From Asticcacaulis sp. AC460 (GTDB lineage Bacteria; Pseudomonadota; Alphaproteobacteria; Caulobacterales; Caulobacteraceae): a DNA stretch of 64,000 nt. The notes beneath the pieces are model-generated. The model saw only the letters and a program-made list of their open reading frames with translations. It was not told where the DNA came from and did not search any database. The position numbers were made by a program, and so were the translations under genes. Shown here in pieces: positions 20,676 to 29,780 of this stretch; the first letter of the stretch is position 1, and each line of letters begins with the position of its first letter. Location: positions 78,810-142,809 of the forward strand of contig NZ_AWGD01000009.1 in NCBI RefSeq assembly GCF_000495795.1, in the 5' to 3' direction.

Positions 20676-22723
20676 TGCCGCAACTGCTTATCGAACTTTT
20701 CAGTGAAGAAATCCCCGCCCGTATGCAACTGGGGGCGGCGCGTGACTTCGAACGCCTCTTCGGCGCCAAGCTGAACACATCCGGCTTAAGCTTTGACTCG
20801 ATTAAGGCTTATGTCGCGCCACGTCGCCTGGCCCTGGTCGTCGAGGGCTTGCCCGCTGAACAGGCGGCCGTCAGCGAAGAGGTCAAGGGACCGCGCGAAG
20901 GTGCGCCGGAGCAGGCCATGGCCGGCTTCCTGCGCAAGGTCGGCCTGACCCAGGACCAGCTTACCGTCGAAAACGGCGTATGGATGGCGCGGATCGAAAA
21001 GCCTGGCCGCCGCACGATCGACGCCCTGCCGGACATGCTGCGCGAGGTCATCCTGGCCTTCCCGTGGCCGAAATCGATGCGTTCGGGCGTCAGCAGCTTC
21101 CGCTGGGTGCGGCCGCTGAAGCGCATCCTGTTCCTGTTCGACGGCCAGATCGTGCCGTTCGAGCTGGAAGGCCTGACGGCGTCCAGCCTGACCGAAGGCC
21201 ACCGCTTCCTGGGTTCGGGCAAGGCGCTGAACGTCGGCGATTTTGCCAGCTATCACAAGGCCTTGGCCGACAATTCCGTCATCCTGGATCATGCCGAACG
21301 TCAGGCCTTCATCCTGAAAGAAGCCATGGCGATTTGCGAAGACGCCGGCTGCGAACTGATCGAGGATCAGGGCCTGCTGGAAGAGGTCGCGGGCCTGAAC
21401 GAGTTCCCTATCCCCATCCTGGGCGACATGGATCCGAAATTCCTGGCCCTGCCGCCGGAGGTCATCAAGACCTCGATGCGGACGCACCAGAAGTATTTTG
21501 CTGTCCGCGATACGGCGACGGGCAAGATGGCCTCCCATTTCATCATCGTCGCCAATATCCGCGCCACGGATGGCGGTGTCGAGATCAAGCGCGGCAACGC
21601 CAAGGTGCTGTCGGCGCGTCTGTCCGACGGCGTCTTCTTCTGGAATGAGGACAACAAGCCCGGCAATTTCGACGGCTGGCTGGAGCGTCTGAAAGGCACC
21701 ACCTTCCACGTCAAGCTGGGCACCATGGCGCAGCGGGTCGAGCGTATCACCGAACTGGCCGACTATGTCGCCAGCCATATCGGCGCCGATGTCGCCCTGG
21801 CGCGTGAAGCCGGCCGCCTGGCCAAGGCCGACCTGGCCTCCAAGATGGTTGGGGAATTCCCGGAACTTCAAGGTGTTATGGGCGGTTATTACGCCGATGC
21901 CTTAAAGCTGAAGCCCGAAGTCGCCGACGCCATCCGTGAACATTACAAACCCCAGGGACCATCGGACTCGGTGCCGGCCGGCAAGGTTAGCGCCGCGGTG
22001 GCCCTGGCTGACAAGATCGATACCCTGGTTGGATTCTTTGCCATCGGTGAAAAGCCGACGGGCTCGAAAGATCCCTATGCCCTGCGCCGTTCGGCCTTGG
22101 GCATCCTGCGCATCATCCGTGAGCAGGGCGTGACCCTGCATCTGGGCGGCCTGGTCGACGCCTGGTATCGTAGCCGCGGCGAACTGCCGGTGTCCGTGCA
22201 GGAGGTCGACACTGTCCGTCCCGAGGTGCTCGATTTCTTCGCCGACCGTCTGAAGGTTCAGCTTCGCGACGAAGGCCGCCGTTTCGATGTTCTGGAAGCG
22301 GCCCTTGGCAGCGACGATGTCGTCAACACCATCGGCCGCATCGCCGCCGTGGAAGAGGTCATCGCCACGCCCGAAGGTGAGGATCTGCTGACCCTCCACA
22401 AGCGCGCCGCCAACATCCTGGCGGCCAGCAAGACAGACGTATCGCACGTCTCGCCTCAGGCCTATGACGGCATCGACCCGCTGGAAAAGACCCTTCTGGA
22501 GGCTCTGAACACAGCCCGGACAACGGTCGCTTCTCACATTTCGGAAGAAAATTACGCCGGGGCCTTGAAAAGCATTGCTGCATTGCGGCAAAATGTTGAT
22601 AGCTTCCTGGACGGAGTACTGGTCAATGCGGAGGACGAAAGCGTCAAAGCCAACCGCCTGGCCATACTGCGTGGGATATGCGACCTGTCGGCGCCGATCG
22701 CGGATTTGAGCAAAATCGCCTGA
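20675..22723 (+). CDS. glyS: Glycine-tRNA ligase beta subunit
   Basis: The 682-residue beta subunit, which binds tRNA-Gly and is needed for activity with GlyQ. It opens with PQLLIELFSEEIPARM and contains EEVAGLNEFPIPILG, TSMRTHQKYFAVRD and KADLASKMVGEFPELQGVMGG, all characteristic. An HD-like region (about residues 390-420) and a C-terminal anticodon-binding-like domain follow. The start ATG overlaps the glyQ stop by one base. Confidence 0.97.
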   Translation: MPQLLIELFSEEIPARMQLGAARDFERLFGAKLNTSGLSFDSIKAYVAPRRLALVVEGLPAEQAAVSEEVKGPREGAPEQAMAGFLRKVGLTQDQLTVENGVWMARIEKPGRRTIDALPDMLREVILAFPWPKSMRSGVSSFRWVRPLKRILFLFDGQIVPFELEGLTASSLTEGHRFLGSGKALNVGDFASYHKALADNSVILDHAERQAFILKEAMAICEDAGCELIEDQGLLEEVAGLNEFPIPILGDMDPKFLALPPEVIKTSMRTHQKYFAVRDTATGKMASHFIIVANIRATDGGVEIKRGNAKVLSARLSDGVFFWNEDNKPGNFDGWLERLKGTTFHVKLGTMAQRVERITELADYVASHIGADVALAREAGRLAKADLASKMVGEFPELQGVMGGYYADALKLKPEVADAIREHYKPQGPSDSVPAGKVSAAVALADKIDTLVGFFAIGEKPTGSKDPYALRRSALGILRIIREQGVTLHLGGLVDAWYRSRGELPVSVQEVDTVRPEVLDFFADRLKVQLRDEGRRFDVLEAALGSDDVVNTIGRIAAVEEVIATPEGEDLLTLHKRAANILAASKTDVSHVSPQAYDGIDPLEKTLLEALNTARTTVASHISEENYAGALKSIAALRQNVDSFLDGVLVNAEDESVKANRLAILRGICDLSAPIADLSKIA

Positions 22724-22810
22724 CGTGGCGGCCTGACAAAAGAACTAAATGGAACAAAGCGTTCCATGCGTGCCTGAAACAAAAAAATAAACATGAAGAG
22801 GGAAAGTTTC

Positions 22811-25480
22811 ATGTCTAAGCACTGGGTCTATGCTTTCAAAGCGGGTCAGGCCGACGGCGATGCGTCTATGAAGGCGCTGCTGGGCGGCAAGGGCGCCAAT
22901 CTGGCGGAGATGTCGTCGCTGAACCTGCCGGTTCCGGCCGGGTTCACCATCACGACCGAAGCCTGCGTCCACTATTATCAGAACAATTCCGAGCTTCCGG
23001 CCGGATTGGTTGACGAGGTCGAGACCAGTCTCGCCCACCTCGAAAAGACCACGGCCAAGGGCTTCGGCGATGTCGGCAACCCGCTGCTGGTCAGCGTGCG
23101 CTCGGGCGCCCGGGCCTCCATGCCGGGTATGATGGACACCGTCCTGAACTTGGGCCTCAACGATGCCACCGTTGAAGGCCTGGCGACCCTTACCGGCGAC
23201 CGCCGGTTCGCGCTGGACTGTTACCGCCGCTTCATCACCATGTATTCCAATGTCGTGCTGGGTGTGAACCACCACAGCTTCGAAGACATTCTGGACGACC
23301 ATAAGGATCGCTTGGGCATTACGGTCGATACCGACATCACCGCGAAAGACTGGGAACGCATCATCGCCGACTACAAGGCCATGGTGAAATCCGAATTGGG
23401 CCGCGACTTCCCGCAGGATCCGAAGGACCAGCTGTGGGGCGCCATCAAGGCGGTCTTCGGGTCGTGGATGAACGACCGCGCCAAGTTCTATCGCAAGATG
23501 CACGACATCCCCGAGGATTGGGGCACCGCTGTCAACATCCAGTCGATGGTGTTCGGCAATATGGGCAATACCTCGGCCACCGGCGTCGCCTTTACCCGCA
23601 ACCCGTCGACCGGTGACAGCGACCTCTACGGCGAATTCCTGCTCAATGCCCAGGGCGAGGACGTCGTCGCCGGCATCCGTACGCCCCAGGCCCTGACGCG
23701 CAAGGCGCGCGAAGACATGGGCGAGCGTTCGCCGTCGATGGAAGAATCGCTGCCGGAAGTGTTCGCCCAGTTCAAGTCGACCGTCGACACGCTGGAAAAC
23801 CACTATCGCGACGTCCAGGACGTCGAGTTCACGGTCGAGCAGGGCAAGCTGTACATGCTGCAGACCCGCAACGCCAAGCGGACCTCGAAGGCGGCGCTCA
23901 AAATCGCCGTCGACATGGCGCGCGAAGGCCTGATCACGGCGCAGGAAGCCCTGATGCGCATTGATCCGGGCACGCTGGACCAACTGCTGCACCCGATGCT
24001 GGACCCCAAGGCCGACAAGACCGTCATCGCCAAGGGGCTGCCGGCCTCGCCAGGCGCGGCCTCGGGCAAGATCGTCTTCACCGCCGAGGACGCGGTGCGT
24101 TACGCCGCCGCCGGCGAGGACGTCATCCTGGTCCGCGACGAGACCAGCCCCGAAGACATCAAGGGCATGTATGCCGCGAAAGCCATCGTTACGGCGCGCG
24201 GCGGCATGACCTCGCACGCCGCCGTGGTGGCGCGCGGCATGGGTCGTCCCTGCGTTTCCGGCGCCGGCGAGATGCAGATCTATGCCGAACGCGGTGAGTT
24301 CGCCTCGCGCGGCCAGACCTACCGCCATGGCGAAATCATCACCCTGGACGGTTCGACGGGCGAGATCATGAAGGGCTCGATCCGCATGATCGAGCCGGAA
24401 TTCTCGGAAGACTTCCATCAGATCATGGCCTGGGCCGACGAATATAAGCGCCTGGATATCCGCACCAATGCTGAAACCCCGGCCGATGCCCGTACCGCCC
24501 TGGGCTTCGGCGCCAAGGGCATCGGCCTGTGCCGCACCGAACACATGTTCTTCGACGAAGACCGGATCACCGCCGTGCGCGAAATGATCCTGGCCGACGA
24601 CGAGGCCGGCCGCCGCAAGGCCCTGGCCAAGATCGAACCGATGCAGCGCAAGGACTTCACCGAACTGTTCCAGATCATGGACGGCCTGCCGGTGACGATC
24701 CGCCTGCTGGATCCGCCGCTGCATGAATTCCTGCCGCATACCGAGGAAGACATCGCCCATGTCGCCGAAACCTCGGGCGTCGGCGCGGACAAGCTGTACA
24801 AGCGCACCAAGGAACTGTCCGAAACCAATCCGATGCTGGGCTGGCGCGGTTGCCGGCTGGGCATCACCTTCCCGGAAATCTACGAAAGCCAGTTGAGCGC
24901 CCTGTTCAATGCGGCGATCGACGTGGTCGAAGGCGGCGGCAATCCGCTGCCGGAAGTCATGCACCCGCTGGTCGCCACCAAGGAAGAAATGGCCAATCTG
25001 TCGGCCCTGACTCACCAGGTGGCCAAGGCGGTGTTTGCCGCCCGCGGCAAGACCCTGGCCTATAAGGTCGGCACCATGATCGAACTGCCGCGCGCTGCCC
25101 TGATGGCGGATAGGCTGGCCGAAACGGCCGAGTTCTTCTCCTTCGGTACCAACGATCTGACCCAAACCACCTTCGGCATCTCGCGCGATGACTCAGGCCG
25201 CTTCCTTAACCCCTACATCGAAAAGGGTATTTTCGAGAAGGACCCGTTCGTCAGCCTGGACCAGGATGGCGTCGGCGCCCTGATCGAGATTGCGGTCGCC
25301 AAGGGCAAGGTGACGCGTCCGGATATCAAGCTGGGCCTGTGCGGCGAGCATGGCGGCGATCCGGCTTCAATCGCCTTCTGCCATAAGGTCGGCCTGGCCT
25401 ATGTCTCGTGCTCGCCCTATCGCGTCCCAGTGGCGCGTCTGGCAGCGGCACAGGCTGCGATTGCGGCGGGAAATCAATAG
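22811..25480 (+). CDS. ppdK: Pyruvate, phosphate dikinase
   Basis: An 889-residue enzyme interconverting pyruvate, ATP and Pi with phosphoenolpyruvate, AMP and PPi. The N-terminal nucleotide-binding domain has LLGGKGANLAEM and SVRSGARASMPGMMDTVLNLG. The swivelling phosphohistidine domain has GGMTSHAAVVARGMGRPCVSG with the catalytic His. The C-terminal PEP/pyruvate barrel has GLCGEHGGDP with the catalytic Cys. The start at 22811 (MSKHWVYAF) has GAGGGAAAG six bases upstream. An in-frame ATG at 22793 would place that ribosome-binding sequence inside the gene and is rejected. It is single, with a hairpin just after the stop. Confidence 0.97.
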   Translation: MSKHWVYAFKAGQADGDASMKALLGGKGANLAEMSSLNLPVPAGFTITTEACVHYYQNNSELPAGLVDEVETSLAHLEKTTAKGFGDVGNPLLVSVRSGARASMPGMMDTVLNLGLNDATVEGLATLTGDRRFALDCYRRFITMYSNVVLGVNHHSFEDILDDHKDRLGITVDTDITAKDWERIIADYKAMVKSELGRDFPQDPKDQLWGAIKAVFGSWMNDRAKFYRKMHDIPEDWGTAVNIQSMVFGNMGNTSATGVAFTRNPSTGDSDLYGEFLLNAQGEDVVAGIRTPQALTRKAREDMGERSPSMEESLPEVFAQFKSTVDTLENHYRDVQDVEFTVEQGKLYMLQTRNAKRTSKAALKIAVDMAREGLITAQEALMRIDPGTLDQLLHPMLDPKADKTVIAKGLPASPGAASGKIVFTAEDAVRYAAAGEDVILVRDETSPEDIKGMYAAKAIVTARGGMTSHAAVVARGMGRPCVSGAGEMQIYAERGEFASRGQTYRHGEIITLDGSTGEIMKGSIRMIEPEFSEDFHQIMAWADEYKRLDIRTNAETPADARTALGFGAKGIGLCRTEHMFFDEDRITAVREMILADDEAGRRKALAKIEPMQRKDFTELFQIMDGLPVTIRLLDPPLHEFLPHTEEDIAHVAETSGVGADKLYKRTKELSETNPMLGWRGCRLGITFPEIYESQLSALFNAAIDVVEGGGNPLPEVMHPLVATKEEMANLSALTHQVAKAVFAARGKTLAYKVGTMIELPRAALMADRLAETAEFFSFGTNDLTQTTFGISRDDSGRFLNPYIEKGIFEKDPFVSLDQDGVGALIEIAVAKGKVTRPDIKLGLCGEHGGDPASIAFCHKVGLAYVSCSPYRVPVARLAAAQAAIAAGNQ

Positions 25481-25487
25481 TCAAGTT

Positions 25488-25521
25488 GGCCGGGTAGTGG
25501 GCAATTGCGCCACACCCGGCC
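25488..25521 (+). terminator. Hairpin downstream of ppdK
   Basis: GGCCGGGT-AGTGG pairs with CCAC-ACCCGGCC around an AT-containing loop. The T-run that follows is weak (GTCTCATTGAAATTT), so termination may be inefficient or factor-dependent. Confidence 0.6.
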
Positions 25522-25622
25522 GTCTCATTGAAATTTGTCCCTCACGGGTTGTTTTGGCTGGTTGCCGACCTCGGTCAAACGCGATAACCTTTAGTTAACA
25601 AAACAACGCGTGGGGTGCTTGC

Positions 25623-26438
25623 ATGAAAGCCGGGGCCGTTTGGGTCGTGGGTCTGACCGGGCTGGTCGCACTGGGTGTGGTCGGTCTGTACAAGACCCTG
25701 CCGGGCGTCGAAAACGACGTCCGCGCCAGCGTTGTCAAGGCTTTGGCCGACAACGGTTTCAGCGATGTCCGCGCCGAGGTGTCGGGCCAGACCGTGACTC
25801 TGAGCGTCGGCGATACGGTCACCGATCCCAAATCGCACCTGGAACAGGCCAAGGCGGTTGTCGCCAAGCTGGACGGCAAGGTCTCCGAGGTCCGTTTCGT
25901 GTCGATGACCGAGGGTACGCCGGTTCAGGTCGCTGCCGCCAATCCATCGGCCCTCAAGGTGCCGGGGGAAGTCATCAAGGGCGAGAAGGCGACCACCATC
26001 GTCACCGCTCAGGCCAACCTGCCGGCGGTCGCTGGCGACAACGCCCGCGACGCCGCCATCGAAGTGGCCCGCACCTGCGATGACCGCATCTCCGCCACCA
26101 TGGCCAAGCGTAAGCTTGAATACCGTTTCGGCACCTACGAACTGATGGCCGACAGCGAGCCGCTGCTCGATGACGTCTCGAAGGTCCTGGCCGAATGCCC
26201 GACCGGTGTCAAACTGATCGTTGCCGGCTATACCGATGCAACGGGTGACGCCAAGGCTAACCAGTTGATTTCCCAGGCTCGCGCCCAGACCGCCGCCGAT
26301 GGCCTGGTCAAGCGCGGCGTGTCCGCCGACCGCATCCTGGTTCAGGGTCTGGGTGGCGCGGCGCCTGTTGCTGACAATGCGACGCCTGAAGGGCGCGCCG
26401 CCAACCGCCGTATCGTTATCCGCGCGACAGCCGGATAG
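25623..26438 (+). CDS. BON and OmpA domain envelope protein
   Basis: A 271-residue inner-membrane-anchored or exported protein. Residues 6-24 form a hydrophobic anchor. About residues 30-95 resemble a BON-type domain (VRASVVKALADNGFSDV, then VSGQTVTLSVGD). The C-terminal OmpA-like peptidoglycan-binding domain (about 155-271) has LIVAGYTDATGDAKANQLIS, RAQTAADGLVKRG and ANRRIVI. It is followed 10 bp later by a 30-codon membrane peptide and then by an HhH protein, all in one tight operon. The role is probably cell envelope-related; the molecular function is not established. Confidence 0.85.
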   Translation: MKAGAVWVVGLTGLVALGVVGLYKTLPGVENDVRASVVKALADNGFSDVRAEVSGQTVTLSVGDTVTDPKSHLEQAKAVVAKLDGKVSEVRFVSMTEGTPVQVAAANPSALKVPGEVIKGEKATTIVTAQANLPAVAGDNARDAAIEVARTCDDRISATMAKRKLEYRFGTYELMADSEPLLDDVSKVLAECPTGVKLIVAGYTDATGDAKANQLISQARAQTAADGLVKRGVSADRILVQGLGGAAPVADNATPEGRAANRRIVIRATAG

Positions 26439-26448
26439 GGGAAGCAAA

Positions 26449-26541
26449 ATGCTGCATCTGTTATTTGAACTGCGTTTCCTGCTGCTTGGCGCGGCTTTTC
26501 TCGGTCTGGCGACAGGCTTCATCGCCCGTAAGGTGAGCTGA
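26449..26541 (+). CDS. 30-residue single-helix membrane peptide
   Basis: A very small ORF, ATG 26449 to TGA 26541. The product starts MLHLLFELRFLLLG and ends IARKVS: one hydrophobic helix with a basic C-terminus, so probably C-in. GGGGAAGC lies just upstream of the ATG as a plausible ribosome-binding site. It is packed between the BON-OmpA gene (10 bp) and the HhH gene (1 bp), which argues that it is translated. No homologue can be named from sequence alone. Confidence 0.65.
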   Translation: MLHLLFELRFLLLGAAFLGLATGFIARKVS

Positions 26542-26542
26542 T

Positions 26543-27187
26543 ATGCCGTCGCTAGTCCTGCAATCCGTTCTCTTCCTGGCCGGCGTTTTCGTCGTTTTCG
26601 CCGTGATCGGCTGGCTTATGGCCGGCAAGCGCAAGGCGCGGCCGATCCGTTCCTACGAAGCCGTTGACTGGTCCGTGCCCGAACCCGTGGTCGAGCAACC
26701 GGCCGCGGTCCGCCCGCAACCTGTGACCTATCTCGATGCCGCCGCCGAGGCCTTTACGTCCGGTGTGGTCAAGGCGCCCGAACCCGACCGTTCGCCCTAC
26801 ATGCCGTTTAACCCGTCGTCGCAGCAGTTGGCGCAGAACGGCATGGCCATGCATCAGGTCGACGATTTTGGCAGCGTGCGCCGGGTCTCCAGCCTGGCGG
26901 CCATGACGCCAGAAAGCGTCGAAGCCGCGGTACAACAGGCCGGTTCAGGTCTTGAACCGGTGCGTCTGGGCGCGCCGCAAGGTCCCGTCGACGATCTGAC
27001 GGTGATTTCAGGCATCACGGCCGACCAGCAACTGCAGTTGAATTCGCTGGGGATCTTCCATTTCTGGCAGATCGCCGGCTGGTCGCCGGAACATGTCGCC
27101 TGGGTTGCCAACCGCTTGCCGACCTCGCGCCGTATCGCCCGTGAAAACTGGATGTCCCAGGCGGCGCGTCTGGCGCGCCTGCACTGA
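26543..27187 (+). CDS. Membrane-anchored protein with C-terminal helix-hairpin-helix-like domain
   Basis: A 214-residue protein. Residues 4-24 form a membrane helix. Residues 30-140 are proline/acid-rich and low in structure. The last 65 residues (DDLTVISGITADQQLQLNSLGI...FWQIAGWSPEHVAWVANRL) match the HhH-like fold seen at the end of many alphaproteobacterial envelope and NADH-dehydrogenase-associated proteins. The ATG follows the preceding small ORF's stop by one base. Nucleic-acid binding is possible for this fold but not shown here. Confidence 0.8.
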   Translation: MPSLVLQSVLFLAGVFVVFAVIGWLMAGKRKARPIRSYEAVDWSVPEPVVEQPAAVRPQPVTYLDAAAEAFTSGVVKAPEPDRSPYMPFNPSSQQLAQNGMAMHQVDDFGSVRRVSSLAAMTPESVEAAVQQAGSGLEPVRLGAPQGPVDDLTVISGITADQQLQLNSLGIFHFWQIAGWSPEHVAWVANRLPTSRRIARENWMSQAARLARLH

Positions 27188-27264
27188 TTGATTTCGGTAT
27201 CGGCTGACCTTGCCATAGTTTCGTATACGATATAACCTGTGTTCATCAACATGGGGGAAGACGT

Positions 27265-28140
27265 ATGCGGTACGTGCATGGATTGATCTGCGGCATCGCC
27301 GTGATCTTGTCGGGATTTCAGGGCTTGCCCGTTAAGGCTCAGACGCCGGATGAGGGGGCTTCGGATTCGGTTGTCACTATCCGGGGGCAGTTGCCGAAAA
27401 AGAAAAAGCCCGTCCAAACCCTTGAGGTACGTCAGTCAGGCAATCTGCGCAGTCTGGCCGATCAGGCGGGCTATGACGGTGCCGTTGACGCGCAGATCGT
27501 CTTTGTCGTACCGAAAGACGTTGTCATTATGGGCGCGCCGGATGGCGGCACGGCCCTCGACACCGGTACATGGCCACAGGGCGTGACCCTGGGACTGGCC
27601 ATCAACGGAAAGGTCTACGGCGGCGGTGGCCGCGGCGGCGATGGTGGCCCCAGTCCGGGGCCACGGAACGGCACGAAGGGTGGCGACGCGATCGTCGTGC
27701 GCTCGCCGATGACCATTGCCGTGGCCGAAGGCGGCGCAGTCGAAAGCGGGGGAGGCGGCGGTGGCGGGGGCAGCACCAGTGACGGTACCGCCGGCGGCGG
27801 AGGTGGTGGCGGCTTTCCCAACGGTCCTTTCGGCGTAGGAGGCATGGGCAACAGCGGTTATGCCGACTCCGGCCGACCGGGACGGGTCGAAGGTGGCGGG
27901 CAGGGGGGCAACAACACCGGCGTCGGGGGTTCTTTTGCCCAGTATCAATTGCCACCCAGCCGGCCGACCATGCTGGCGCGCCCGACCTATGGCGGCAACG
28001 GCGGCATGGGTGGACGTCCCGGCGATGTTGGTGGCGCCGATCGTGGCGCCGGCGGTGGGGAGCCCGGCCTTGCCATTCGCGCCGATGGTAATCGCGTCGA
28101 ACTTTACCTGTCGGGCCGGATGCGCGGCGAAACGGACTAA
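27265..28140 (+). CDS. Exported polyglycine-rich protein
   Basis: A 291-residue protein with a signal peptide (residues 1-25, ending VKAQ), then a lysine patch KKKKP and a compact region (about 50-110) before several glycine tracts from about residue 115 (GGGGRGGDGG, GGGGGGGG, GGGGGGGFPNG, GGNGGMGGRPG). Alternation of Gly runs with short beta-like segments (GDAIVVRSPMTIAVAEGGAV) recalls the polyglycine II sandwich of T-even phage gp38-type receptor-binding tips. That is a resemblance, not an identification. The gene ends 4 bp into the convergent Nudix-like regulator gene. Confidence 0.8.
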   Translation: MRYVHGLICGIAVILSGFQGLPVKAQTPDEGASDSVVTIRGQLPKKKKPVQTLEVRQSGNLRSLADQAGYDGAVDAQIVFVVPKDVVIMGAPDGGTALDTGTWPQGVTLGLAINGKVYGGGGRGGDGGPSPGPRNGTKGGDAIVVRSPMTIAVAEGGAVESGGGGGGGGSTSDGTAGGGGGGGFPNGPFGVGGMGNSGYADSGRPGRVEGGGQGGNNTGVGGSFAQYQLPPSRPTMLARPTYGGNGGMGGRPGDVGGADRGAGGGEPGLAIRADGNRVELYLSGRMRGETD

Positions 28141-29042
28141 GCCCGCGGCAGGCTCAAACCGGACGACGGACTGAAGCGGAAACGGTCGCGGTCATAGCGG
28201 TGAAGTTCCGCCGGCCGGCCGCCGGTGTCTTCACGCATGGCGCCCAAAGGTTCAACAAATCCCGTGCGTTCCAGGGCTCTTCTGAAGTTCTGCTTGTGCA
28301 GTTTGACACCGGTCAGGGCTTCCAGCGACTTCTGAAGTTCCAGCAGGGTGAACCGCTCCGGCATCAGTTCGAAGATGACCGGCCGGTACTTCACCTTGCC
28401 GCGCAGTCGCGACAGAGCGGTAGCCAGGATGCGGCGATGATCCGACGCCATGGGCTCGCCGCTGTGCACCGCCATACCGTCGCGTTCGGCTTCGGCGATC
28501 AGGCCGGCTTCATACAGCAATTCGTACCGGTCGAGCACACGCTCTTCATTCCAGTTGTCGAAGTCGGCGGGAAACAGGGTATCGACCCGGCTTCGGCGCA
28601 GATCGGTATCGGCCCAGCCATCCAGCGCCGGCCGCAAGGCGTCCAGCGCCGCATTACTCTCGCCGCTGCGCCAGTCTTCCCACGGGAAGAAGCGATGGAA
28701 CGGCACCCAGTCGGCATTGATCCGGCCCTTGAAATCGCCGCCGGGGGTCAGGGCCAGGTAGCCGATCGAAATCACCCTGTCGGCGCCGGCGACCGCCATG
28801 GTTTCCCGGCCTTCGTCGCCGAAACTGTAGAGCTGTTCGACATAGCCGAGATCGAAACCGGTCTGGTCGCGCACGAAGGCGCGCAGGGCCAGGTCGAAGG
28901 TGCGGTGGCTTTCCGGGGCGAAGGGACCGGACGGCAGGGCACGCGTGGCCGACCCGCCGGCCGGCAGGTTGAGACACAGGACCATGGCCTCATTGGCCCG
29001 CACCGTCACCACCACTGCCGACAGTTCGATCGCCAGGCCCAT
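28137..29042 (-). CDS. NrtR/NadQ-like regulator with degenerate Nudix domain
   Basis: A 301-residue protein: an N-terminal Nudix-like fold (about 1-150) and a C-terminal winged-helix domain (about 220-290: FTLLELQKSLEALTGVKLHKQNFRRALERTGFVEP). The Nudix catalytic glutamates are absent: the segment TFDLALRAFVRDQTGFDLG lacks the REUXEEXGU core. That matches regulator-type proteins controlling NAD metabolism in alphaproteobacteria (NrtR, NadQ). ADP-ribose or a pyridine-nucleotide derivative is a likely ligand by family. It follows the HD-hydrolase gene by 3 bp, so the pair is an operon. No nad gene is in the window. Confidence 0.75.
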   Translation of the reverse strand: MGLAIELSAVVVTVRANEAMVLCLNLPAGGSATRALPSGPFAPESHRTFDLALRAFVRDQTGFDLGYVEQLYSFGDEGRETMAVAGADRVISIGYLALTPGGDFKGRINADWVPFHRFFPWEDWRSGESNAALDALRPALDGWADTDLRRSRVDTLFPADFDNWNEERVLDRYELLYEAGLIAEAERDGMAVHSGEPMASDHRRILATALSRLRGKVKYRPVIFELMPERFTLLELQKSLEALTGVKLHKQNFRRALERTGFVEPLGAMREDTGGRPAELHRYDRDRFRFSPSSGLSLPRA

Positions 29043-29045
29043 GGA

Positions 29046-29693
29046 TTACGCCTTCATCTGACGGATCAGAGTGTCGAACCGCGCCACGAAGGCTTCGGAC
29101 GCCGCCCGTGACGGCAAGGACTCCAGTCGCAGGACATAACCCTCCGGCGGTTCGCCGAAATATTGCCGCGCCTCGGCGTCGTTGAACCCGGCCAGTTGCG
29201 TTGCTTCGAAATAGGCGCAGGCGTGATCGGCCTGTTTGATCAGCTTTTTCACCGCCGCCGGCATCAGGGCCGGCAGGCCGAAACGGACATGGATCGCCTG
29301 TTCCAGCTGCGCTTCGAAGCGTTTGTAGTCCAGCCCCAGCGCGGCCTTGAATGGCGAGATCATATCGCCGATGACGTATTCCGGCGCGTCGTGCAGCAGC
29401 GCCATCAGCCGGTGCGGCACGGTGATGTTCGCATCGATATGGCCGCAGATATCCTCGACGATCAGGCTGTGCTGGGCGACGGAAAAACCGTGCTCGCCCA
29501 GGGTCTGGCCATTCCACCGCGCCACCCGTGACAGTCCCAGCGCAATGTCGTCGATCTCGATATCGATGGCGTGAGGGTCCAGAAGGTCCAGCCGCCGGCC
29601 GGACAGCATGCGTTGCCACGCCCGCGGCGCAGAATCGCGGACGTGCTTTCGGGCAGTTTTTTTCGCAGGGACGGCGGGCATGGTATGTCGCAT
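29046..29693 (-). CDS. HD-domain hydrolase, YfbR-like
   Basis: A 215-residue metal-dependent phosphohydrolase of the HD superfamily. It contains an upstream histidine in GEHGFSVAQHS, the HD pair in LMALLHDAPEYVIGD, and a later Asp in KQADHACAY. YfbR-like members dephosphorylate deoxynucleoside monophosphates, so the substrate may be a nucleotide, but this is inferred. Two in-frame ATGs (29693 and 29681) are possible starts; neither has a clear ribosome-binding site. It is first in an operon with the Nudix-like regulator and diverges from the universal stress protein gene. Confidence 0.82.
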   Translation of the reverse strand: MRHTMPAVPAKKTARKHVRDSAPRAWQRMLSGRRLDLLDPHAIDIEIDDIALGLSRVARWNGQTLGEHGFSVAQHSLIVEDICGHIDANITVPHRLMALLHDAPEYVIGDMISPFKAALGLDYKRFEAQLEQAIHVRFGLPALMPAAVKKLIKQADHACAYFEATQLAGFNDAEARQYFGEPPEGYVLRLESLPSRAASEAFVARFDTLIRQMKA

Positions 29694-29780
29694 GGGGAAT
29701 TTATCGCCGATCCTGTATAATGCGGGCCTCGACCGCCGTCGCGGTCTGATTCTGTCTATGCACAAAAAACGGAGGCACTT

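Noticed and set aside
22745..25165. 806-codon open reading frame antisense to ppdK
   Set aside because: Its sequence is low-complexity (rich in A, G, R, H, V) and it lies entirely opposite the unambiguous ppdK. Long antisense frames are expected in high-GC coding DNA with strong third-position bias.
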